Below, piece by piece: positions 7,932 to 13,221 of a stretch of 13,221 bases of DNA. Each line of letters begins with the position of its first letter. Positions within the stretch are counted from its first letter, which is position 1. The stretch is from DASSWG01 sp035704905 (GTDB lineage Bacteria; Bacteroidota; Bacteroidia; Flavobacteriales; Flavobacteriaceae). The stretch spans positions 1 to 13,221 of the forward strand of contig DASSWN010000102.1 in assembly GCA_035704905.1 (NCBI GenBank). Direction: 5' to 3'. The translations under genes and the position numbers were made by a program. The notes under the pieces are model-generated. The model did no database searches and was not told the DNA's origin. It was given only the letters and a program-made list of their open reading frames with translations.

Positions 7932-7959
7932 CATTTTTGAAGATGCTAATTCAAAAATG
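7932..7959 (+). promoter_or_regulatory. Inverted repeat spanning the promoter-like site and first start codon of the propeller gene
   Basis: CATTTTTGAA (7932-7941) and TTCAAAAATG (7950-7959) are perfect 10-bp inverted repeats separated by 8 bases. The left arm holds CATTTTTG, one base away from the TAnnTTTG -7 consensus, with a TTG 20 bases upstream at 7909-7911. The right arm ends with the ATG at 7957. It may be an operator or, in a longer transcript, a hairpin hiding that start codon. Confidence 0.45.
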
Positions 7960-9804
7960 AAACCGATCATGAAAATTCCGAAAATTAATTTTTTAATCTG
8001 TCTTTCTTTGTTGTGGACGACCAATGTCTTGTGCCAAAAAGCAGAAATTCCGACCTATCATTTCAATGTTGATGCTAGTATCAATTCAATGACACTGACA
8101 CAAGGCGGAACGTTGGTTGTTCCCACTAACAACGGTTTGCTTGGGATAAAAGCCGGAAGCAATGAGCCACTTTTCAATTTTACCGACTATGGAGGTGTAA
8201 AAACCGAAGAATTGTTTTTTGTGCCAAACGCACCGTATGTGATTATTGATCAATCTGGTTTCGCGGCCATTTCTTCCAAAAAAGCCGTGATCGATTATAT
8301 GTCTGGAAAAAAGTTGTTCAGCACCGAAGATAACGGCTGGAAGAATGTTACCATCTGCGATGTTGTAGTTCCAGAAAATAAATTGGTGGTGTCCGGGCAG
8401 CGTCGCGCCAATGAAAAATATGCCATCGCCGTGGCCGTTTACGATTTGAAAGATGGCAAACAAGAACATTTTGTAACCTTAAAAGCCGGTGAAATTGTTA
8501 CTGGCCAACCACTTTTGGTGGGGAATGGACTGATTGTTCCCACTACACGTTTTATCAAAAAAATTAACCTGGGATCTGGGCAAGTTGAGTGGGAAACAAA
8601 AGTGGACAATATAAAATGGATGGTGGCCGATGAAAGTGGAAAAGAAATTTATGGTTTTGAAATCCGAGGTAATGGGGATACCCGTGTTTACAAAATAGGT
8701 TCAAATGGAGTTTTACTCTGGGAAGATCCTGTCAAATTGAAGGGAAATGTGGTGCAATTCAAAATCCTTCCCGAAGGACTGGCGATCGTGAGCAATGAAG
8801 ATAATAGTGGGAAAGGCGGTTTGGGAAAATTGGCCGCTGGCGGTTCGCAATCGAATATTTCGTTTCTTAATGCCTCCAATGGAGAAGATCTGTGGGAAAA
8901 AGCCCCCAAAACCAAAGGCTTTGTGCAGCATTTCTATATGATGGAAGATGGCATCCTTTTCGGAATCCAAGAAGGTGGGATAAACAAGGTTTCATTTAAT
9001 GGAAAACCTTTGTTCAAAAAACCCTTAAAAACCGGCGAGAATATCCTGACAATGGCTGAAACCCCCCATGGGCTGATCTACATTACTTCCGAAGATGCCA
9101 ATATTGTAAACCTCAAAACCGGAAACCAAGTTTGGGAAAAACCTCTAAAGTATAAACGTGCCGATGCGGTATGTTCAACTTTCGATGAAAAAAACGGGCG
9201 CTATTTGATAGCTGCGGGCGAAGTATTATATGCCATTGATGCGAACTCCGGTGAACATTCGGTTTTGGCAGAAGTGGAATTTGACGGAAAAGAATCGCCT
9301 TCAGAAATAGAAATACGGGAAAACGGCATTTTATTGAGCAGCGATCAAAATATGATGATGCTTGATTGGAACGGGAAAGAAATTTGGCATGAATATTACC
9401 GTGCACCGGGGAAAAGTGCTGCCGGTGCGATATTAATGGGCGTTTTGGCTGTAGCAACCGCGTCACAAGCCGCAAGCGCGGGTTATACCGCAGGGACTTT
9501 GAAACCGTATTCGTCAACTCGTGAACGTTATGAAGATTATGCCGACGGCATGAGCAAAGCAGCTTCCCAATCGATTCAAGAAATGCTGAAACGTTTCAAA
9601 GCCACTTCTGCAACAAAAAACGCACAATTCATCCTTACAAAATTGGACGAAGGCGTGGCCTTAGTGAAATTGAACAAAGAATCTGGTGAAGTTGAAAAGC
9701 AAATTATCCTGAACGATAAAAAGCCCAATTATGAAGTTGACGAAATTGCCGGGATATTATATTACCAAGCCGGAAATGAGAAGGTGTACGCTTACAAATT
9801 GTAA
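7957..9804 (+). CDS. Exported PQQ-type beta-propeller repeat protein
   Basis: This is a 615-residue protein of unknown function. An N-terminal signal peptide (hydrophobic INFLICLSLLWTTNVLC, then QKAEIPTY) marks it for export. The cysteine before QKA lacks a convincing lipobox, so a soluble periplasmic or secreted protein is likelier than a lipoprotein. The body consists of repeated blades of the PQQ/quinoprotein type, with variants of the pattern aliphatic-strand, turn, SGQVEWE or NGEDLWEK (for example LGSGQVEWETKV, NASNGEDLWEKA, LKTGNQVWEKPL, LDWNGKEIWHEY). About seven such units are visible. Between two of them, residues about 487-513 form an Ala/Gly-rich hydrophobic insertion, followed by a charged helix-like part (STRERYEDYADGMSKAA). 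Two starts are possible, ATG 7957 and ATG 7969; the second gives MKIPKINFL and lies outside the inverted repeat. The gap of 104 bases after the EEP gene and the promoter-like site suggest separate expression. Confidence 0.8.
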   Translation: MKPIMKIPKINFLICLSLLWTTNVLCQKAEIPTYHFNVDASINSMTLTQGGTLVVPTNNGLLGIKAGSNEPLFNFTDYGGVKTEELFFVPNAPYVIIDQSGFAAISSKKAVIDYMSGKKLFSTEDNGWKNVTICDVVVPENKLVVSGQRRANEKYAIAVAVYDLKDGKQEHFVTLKAGEIVTGQPLLVGNGLIVPTTRFIKKINLGSGQVEWETKVDNIKWMVADESGKEIYGFEIRGNGDTRVYKIGSNGVLLWEDPVKLKGNVVQFKILPEGLAIVSNEDNSGKGGLGKLAAGGSQSNISFLNASNGEDLWEKAPKTKGFVQHFYMMEDGILFGIQEGGINKVSFNGKPLFKKPLKTGENILTMAETPHGLIYITSEDANIVNLKTGNQVWEKPLKYKRADAVCSTFDEKNGRYLIAAGEVLYAIDANSGEHSVLAEVEFDGKESPSEIEIRENGILLSSDQNMMMLDWNGKEIWHEYYRAPGKSAAGAILMGVLAVATASQAASAGYTAGTLKPYSSTRERYEDYADGMSKAASQSIQEMLKRFKATSATKNAQFILTKLDEGVALVKLNKESGEVEKQIILNDKKPNYEVDEIAGILYYQAGNEKVYAYKL

Positions 9805-9828
9805 GTTTTTTAAAAATTTTTCACATAT

Positions 9829-9858
9829 GATTTTTAATGCCGTTTTCTGCAAAAAATC
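9829..9858. terminator. Weak AT-rich hairpin between convergent genes
   Basis: GATTTTT..TGC (9829-9840) can pair with GCAAAAAATC (9849-9858) across a two-base bulge, leaving an 8-base loop. It lies between the stop of the beta-propeller gene (9804) and that of the convergent lipoprotein gene (9878). The stem is mostly A-T and has no proper T-run after it in either direction, so its role as a shared terminator is doubtful. Confidence 0.25.
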
Positions 9859-9877
9859 AGTGATCTCAAAAGTTAAT

Positions 9878-10402
9878 TTACGGAATCACTTCCAATGTTT
9901 TGCTGAAATAGTAATAATCGGTAGTGGTTTCTTCTGAAGTATGGCCGAAAAGTTGTGAATATTTATAATGGTAATGTTGCACAATGATTTCATCCAAAAC
10001 GCCTACCGAAATCCTAACTTTTTCTTCGGAATTAAAGAAAAACAAATACGGTATTCCGAAGAAAAAGTTCTTGCTTTCAATTTGAAAGGTTCCTCTTTTT
10101 AGTTTTCCTTTCACAATGTGTTTTTCCGTATTAAAAGGTTTGTAGCTAATAACTTCCAATTTTTTTGGACCAACAAGGGCGAGCCCAATGGAATCTACAT
10201 TTTGACTGTTCAAATTTACGATTTCCAAAAAAGTTTTATAATCGAAATTTGTTTTATAGGGCCGGTTGAAATAGACACCATCCATGATTTCGGTTTGGTT
10301 TTCATATATAGGAATGCTGTTGGCAATTTTTTCCGGGCTTTCAAGAACCGAACATGAAGCGAGGGGCACAATGCAGCTGCATAAAAGTAAGAACTTCTTC
10401 AT
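9878..10402 (-). CDS. Small lipoprotein of unknown function, downstream of GH3
   Basis: This is a 174-residue predicted lipoprotein. The signal is MKKFLLLCSCIVPLASC with a classical LASC lipobox and Cys17 as the modified residue. Nothing acidic follows (SVLESPEK), so surface export is not predicted. I do not recognise a family. The mature part contains alternating strand-like segments (FLEIVNLNSQNVDSIGLALVG, KLEVISYKPF, ISVGVLDEIIVQHYHY) and a tyrosine-rich end (TTTDYYYFSKTLEVIP). It is probably a small all-beta or alpha/beta domain. It starts only 26 bases after the GH3 stop with no terminator between, so the two are probably co-transcribed. That neighbourhood is the only clue to its role. 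The start is fixed by the signal peptide. Confidence 0.75.
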   Translation of the reverse strand: MKKFLLLCSCIVPLASCSVLESPEKIANSIPIYENQTEIMDGVYFNRPYKTNFDYKTFLEIVNLNSQNVDSIGLALVGPKKLEVISYKPFNTEKHIVKGKLKRGTFQIESKNFFFGIPYLFFFNSEEKVRISVGVLDEIIVQHYHYKYSQLFGHTSEETTTDYYYFSKTLEVIP

Positions 10403-10428
10403 TTTTGCTTTTTCAGTTTTTCATTTTG

Positions 10429-11943
10429 TCACGAATTCATTTTCAACAGTTCCTCCATATAATCCCGGCTGTTCGAAAGTCGTGGAATTTTGTGCTGACC
10501 ACCAAGTTTATCATGTTTTTTCAGCCAATCGTAAAACAACTTTTTTCGGGCGCAATGAATTTTTAATGGGTTGAGGGTGGTGTTGTTGAAACGTTTTGCC
10601 TCATAATCGCTGTTTACTTCTTGAAGGGTTTCGTCCAAAATTTTGGCAAATATGCTTAAATCGGGTGGATGCCTTTTAAATTCGATCATCCATTCATGTG
10701 CGCCTTTTTCCTTTCCTTTCATAAAAATCGGGGCTACGGTATAATCGACAATTTCACAGTTGGTTGCGTTTGAAGCTTTTCTGAGGGCCTCCTCGGCATT
10801 TTCAATAATCAATTCTTCCCCGAAAACATTTATGTGGTGTTTTGTTCGCCCGGTTACTTTTATGCGATAGGGGGAAAGGGAGGTAAAACGCACGGTGTCG
10901 CCAATTTTATAACGCCACAATCCGGCATTGGTGGTAATGACAATGGCGTAGTTTTTCCCGATCTCCACATCGTTCAAGGAAATGGTTTTTTCGTTTTTTT
11001 CACCATACGTTTCCATGGGAATGAATTCATAAAAAATACCATAATCCAGCATTAATAAAAGTTCAGTGGAATGATTTCGGTCTTGAATGGCAAAAAATCC
11101 TTCGGAAGCATTGTATATTTCATAATATTTGAAGTTGCCACTGGGAATAATTTTTTTATACTGATCGGCATAAGGCTCAAAATTCACCCCGCCGTGAAAA
11201 TATACTTCCATTTGAGGCCAAATGTCCAGCAAACTTCTTTTTCCGGTGGTTTCCAACACTTGGTTCAACAACACCAACATCCATGAAGGAACCCCTGCCA
11301 GGCTGGTTACATTTTCCTGAATGGTTTCGCTCACGATGGCCTGCATTTTCAATTCCCAATCGTTCATCAATGAAACTTCGTTACCGGGTGTGCTGCTAAA
11401 ACTTGCCCAAAAGGGCATGTTATCTATCAGGATTGCCGATAAATCCCCGAAGGAAGTCCCATTTTTTCGATAAATTTCCTTGCTGCCGCCCAAACGCAGG
11501 CTTTTTCCGGTAAAAAGTTGTGCGTTCTCATTGTTGTTCAAATACATACACAACAAATCTTTGCTCGCCGCATAATGGCAATCTTCCAAGGAGTTATAAC
11601 TAACCGGAATGAATTTACTTTTGGCGTTTGTGGTTCCGCTTGATTTTGCAAACCACTTTATGGGATTCGGCCAAAAAATATTGTTTTCGCCACGTCTGCA
11701 ACGCTCGATATCTGCTTCATAATCTTCATAGGTTCTAATTGGTACGCGTTCAGTAAATGTTTTATAATTTTGAATTCCGGAAAAATCATATTTTTTGCCA
11801 TATTCCGTTTCTTTCGCTTTTTCCAACAGAAGGTGCAACAGTTCAAATTGTACCTCATGCGGATATTTCAAAAAAAGTTCCATTTGATGGATCCGTTTTT
11901 TCAAAAACCAAGAAGCAACAGAGTTTATAATCGGAGTTGGCAT
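10429..11943 (-). CDS. GH3-family acyl-adenylating enzyme (auxin-responsive GH3-like)
   Basis: This 504-residue protein belongs to the GH3 branch of the ANL (acyl-CoA synthetase-like) superfamily. Plant members adenylate hormones such as jasmonate or auxin and transfer the acyl group to an amino acid. The natural substrate of the bacterial proteins is unknown to me. Visible motifs are the ATP-binding loop KSSGTTNAKSKFIPV (100-114), the second motif YNASEGFF (277-284), the third motif GLWRYKIGDTVRF (341-353) with VTGR (363-366), and a C-terminal lysine segment GGQHKIPRL (481-489). All are intact, so it should be active. There is no signal peptide, so it is cytosolic. The frame is open back to a TTG at 12000, but that start lies upstream of and within the promoter. 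The ATG at 11943 gives MPTPIINSVASWFLKKR, the usual N-terminus of bacteroidete homologues. It is divergent from the DUF2797 gene and followed by a small lipoprotein. Confidence 0.92.
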   Translation of the reverse strand: MPTPIINSVASWFLKKRIHQMELFLKYPHEVQFELLHLLLEKAKETEYGKKYDFSGIQNYKTFTERVPIRTYEDYEADIERCRRGENNIFWPNPIKWFAKSSGTTNAKSKFIPVSYNSLEDCHYAASKDLLCMYLNNNENAQLFTGKSLRLGGSKEIYRKNGTSFGDLSAILIDNMPFWASFSSTPGNEVSLMNDWELKMQAIVSETIQENVTSLAGVPSWMLVLLNQVLETTGKRSLLDIWPQMEVYFHGGVNFEPYADQYKKIIPSGNFKYYEIYNASEGFFAIQDRNHSTELLLMLDYGIFYEFIPMETYGEKNEKTISLNDVEIGKNYAIVITTNAGLWRYKIGDTVRFTSLSPYRIKVTGRTKHHINVFGEELIIENAEEALRKASNATNCEIVDYTVAPIFMKGKEKGAHEWMIEFKRHPPDLSIFAKILDETLQEVNSDYEAKRFNNTTLNPLKIHCARKKLFYDWLKKHDKLGGQHKIPRLSNSRDYMEELLKMNS

Positions 11944-11974
11944 GGATTCTTGTATATTTGTCCGTCTCAATGCG

Positions 11975-11996
11975 GTTTTGCAAAATAGCAAAACTA
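11975..11996 (-). promoter_or_regulatory. Predicted GH3 promoter -7 element with overlapping dyad
   Basis: On the minus strand 11996-11989 reads TAGTTTTG, a perfect TAnnTTTG, which would give a leader of about 40 bases before the ATG at 11943. Overlapping it, GTTTTGC (11975-11981) and GCAAAAC (11988-11994) are perfect inverted repeats with a 6-base spacer, placed over the predicted transcription start. This could be a repressor site. The arms are short and AT-rich, so chance is not excluded. Confidence 0.45.
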
Positions 11997-12078
11997 CCAA
12001 ATAACAGCTTCAAAAGCTTCTGCGAAACGCGCAAAATTCGGTAAGTTATCAAAATGATTTTGCAAGATCATACTCGGG

Positions 12079-12106
12079 TTTGGTTTTCTGAAAAATGAAA
12101 CCTTCG
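12079..12106 (+). promoter_or_regulatory. Weak candidate promoter of the DUF2797 gene
   Basis: TTTG at 12079-12082 and AACCTTCG at 12099-12106 are separated by 16 bases. The second is two bases away from TAnnTTTG. They are placed suitably for a leader of some 20 bases before the ATG at 12133. This is the best candidate in the 189-base region shared with the divergent GH3 gene, but the match is poor. Confidence 0.25.
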
Positions 12107-12132
12107 CCTTAAAGATGCTAAAGTAAAAAAAT

Positions 12133-12927
12133 ATGCAATATCAAGGAGTCTTAAAAAAAATGTTGACGGAATTTTCCGCGCCCATTCAATATTATATGGT
12201 TTTTGAAAATGATTTTCTTCATTTGAACCAGTTATTGGACAAGAAAGTGGAGGTTCAATTTTTGGGTTATGAATGTTTGGGTTGTGGTGCTGACAAAACT
12301 ATTTTCAGACAAGGGTTTTGCTACGATTGTTTTTATAAAACCCCGCTAACCGGCGACTGGATTATGCGACCTGAACTTAGCACTGCCCATTTGGAAAAGG
12401 CCGATCGCGACTTGGAATATGAAAAGAAAGTACAACTGCAGCCTCATGTGGTTTATTTGGCCAATTCCAGCAACGTGAAAGTGGGCGTAACCCGGAAATC
12501 GCAAGTTCCCACCCGCTGGATCGATCAAGGCGCTCACAAAGCCATGGAAATTGTTGAAGTCCCGAACCGGTATTTGGCCGGAATTGCAGAAGTTGCTTTG
12601 AAAGTACACATCGCCGATAAAACCAATTGGCGCACGATGCTGAAAAATGAATTATCGGAGGAAAGCCTTTTGGATGCGCGATCAAGATTGAAAGATTTTC
12701 TGCCCGAAGAAGTAAAACCTTATTTCTTGGAGAATAATACGGAAACCAATTTAAACTTTCCCGTCCTTCAATATCCCTTAAAGCTTCGGGCTTTGAACAT
12801 TCAGAAAACACCGTTTTTCACAGGAAAACTAAAAGGGATAAAAGGCCAATATCTGATTTTTGAAGACGGAACGGTTTTCAACGTTCGATCGAACGAAGGT
12901 CTTGTGGTTGGATTTTCGGTCGGTTGA
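12133..12927 (+). CDS. DUF2797 protein: zinc ribbon plus GIY-YIG-like core
   Basis: This 264-residue cytosolic protein has the layout of DUF2797. Cys48/Cys51 (CLGC) and Cys63/Cys66 (CYDC) form a four-cysteine zinc ribbon. The central part, about 104-166, reads HVVYLANSSNVKVGVTR, then PTRWIDQGA, then AGIAEVALKVH. It has the order of elements of a GIY-YIG nuclease: VVY (106-108) in the GIY position, KVG (116-118) in the YIG position, Arg128 as the possible catalytic arginine, Glu153 as the possible metal-binding glutamate and Asn165 further on. This resemblance is my inference. The family assignment itself is from recall of the characteristic segments. The C-terminal part (about 210-264) is beta-rich, with GKLKGIKGQYLIFEDGTVFNV. 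No signal peptide or membrane segment is present. The molecular function is unknown; nucleic-acid binding or cleavage is a reasonable expectation. It is divergent from GH3. Confidence 0.85.
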   Translation: MQYQGVLKKMLTEFSAPIQYYMVFENDFLHLNQLLDKKVEVQFLGYECLGCGADKTIFRQGFCYDCFYKTPLTGDWIMRPELSTAHLEKADRDLEYEKKVQLQPHVVYLANSSNVKVGVTRKSQVPTRWIDQGAHKAMEIVEVPNRYLAGIAEVALKVHIADKTNWRTMLKNELSEESLLDARSRLKDFLPEEVKPYFLENNTETNLNFPVLQYPLKLRALNIQKTPFFTGKLKGIKGQYLIFEDGTVFNVRSNEGLVVGFSVG

Positions 12928-13048
12928 TTCCCGGCTTCTGAATTTTCCTTTGGCTATAGTTTAGCTTTGCGTGGATATTTGAAATGATTTCCTTCCCATT
13001 CGTTAGTAATTCAGTTAGGTCCTTTAGAGTCAAAACAATAATTGAATT

Positions 13049-13102
13049 TTTTGGCTTTTCCTTTTTGCCCCAAAGCCCTCAAGGGAGTAGAAAAAGCCAA
13101 AA
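13049..13102. repeat. Structured intergenic inverted repeat
   Basis: TTTTGGCTTTT (13049-13059) and AAAAGCCAAAA (13092-13102) are perfect 11-bp inverted repeats with 32 bases between them. The loop contains a smaller CCCT/AGGG dyad (13077-13086). The surroundings, 12928-13164, hold no convincing gene; a 73-codon frame there has no protein-like features. It may be a degenerate REP-like element or a distant terminator. Confidence 0.4.
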
Positions 13103-13164
13103 TCAAACCAATTCATCGTATCATCGCTATTATAAACTAGCGCCTTCTATTTTTATATTAAATT

Positions 13165-13183
13165 GTCCAACAAGCTGTTGGAC
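13165..13183 (-). terminator. Hairpin, probable terminator of a minus-strand gene to the right
   Basis: GTCCAACA (13165-13172) and TGTTGGAC (13176-13183) form a perfect 8-bp stem with a 3-base loop. On the minus strand it lies 7 bases after a TGA that closes a plausible coding tail, and it is followed by AATTTAATATAAAAATAG. The tail is AT-rich but not a clean T-run, so the terminator call is moderate. Confidence 0.45.
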
Positions 13184-13190
13184 TATTTGG

Positions 13191-13221
13191 TCAATAGCGT
13201 GTTAACTCTTCCAATGCAAAC
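13191..13221 (-). CDS. Possible C-terminal tail of a minus-strand gene entering from the right
   Basis: Read leftwards from 13220, the frame gives FALEELTRY and then TGA at 13193-13191. It ends just before the hairpin at 13165-13183, which supports a real gene end. Nine residues are too few to identify a family. A second frame (ending LLTK, stop at 13185-13183) is also open to the window edge, so the assignment is tentative. Confidence 0.25.
   Translation of the reverse strand, partial: FALEELTRY

Noticed and set aside
12984..13205. Open plus-strand frame of 73 codons
   Set aside because: The translation is compositionally biased, it runs through the inverted repeat and the hairpin, and it has no signal peptide or domain.
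1..13221. CRISPR arrays, tRNA or rRNA genes, insertion sequences, phage or plasmid functions
   Set aside because: No direct-repeat arrays, tRNA-like cloverleaf, transposase or integrase motifs were seen; the genes look like ordinary chromosomal flavobacterial genes.

Overview
The window looks like a chromosomal segment from a member of the Flavobacteriaceae (Bacteroidetes). The evidence is an AT-leaning genome, A-rich sequence instead of Shine-Dalgarno sites before start codons, several perfect TAnnTTTG promoter -7 elements (the Bacteroidetes sigma-A type), a TonB-dependent receptor with a carboxypeptidase-regulatory-like N-terminus, a DUF5689 lipoprotein with an acidic surface-export signal, and a bacterial GH3-family protein. 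I see no CRISPR array, tRNA, rRNA, transposase or phage gene.

Layout: (1) 1-737, minus: the N-terminal part of a secreted choice-of-anchor J / fibronectin type III protein, cut by the window edge. (2) 972-2168, plus: the ribosome-associated GTPase HflX. (3) 2338-6490, minus: a two-gene unit, TonB-dependent receptor then DUF5689 / choice-of-anchor J lipoprotein, closed by a good intrinsic terminator at 2278-2309. (4) 6773-7852, plus and divergent from the receptor: an endonuclease/exonuclease/phosphatase (EEP) family lipoprotein with its catalytic motifs intact. (5) 7957-9804, plus: an exported PQQ-type beta-propeller protein. (6) 11943-9878, minus: a GH3-family adenylating enzyme followed 26 bases later by a small lipoprotein. 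(7) 12133-12927, plus and divergent from GH3: a DUF2797 protein with a zinc ribbon and a GIY-YIG-like core. (8) 12928-13221: a structured intergenic stretch and perhaps the last residues of a minus-strand gene.

The most interesting part is 2338-7852. A receptor, an OB-fold-like surface lipoprotein in the position usually held by SusD, and a divergent EEP hydrolase together resemble an import locus for a phosphate-ester substrate such as extracellular nucleic acid. A near-perfect 26-bp palindrome at 6631-6656 sits in the receptor/EEP divergent region, centred about 40 bases before the predicted receptor transcript start. That is where an activator would bind. The substrate and the regulator are inferences.

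The longest open frames for three genes (hflX, the DUF5689 lipoprotein and GH3) start too early. Promoter elements, signal peptides and family N-termini place the starts at 972, 3699 and 11943.
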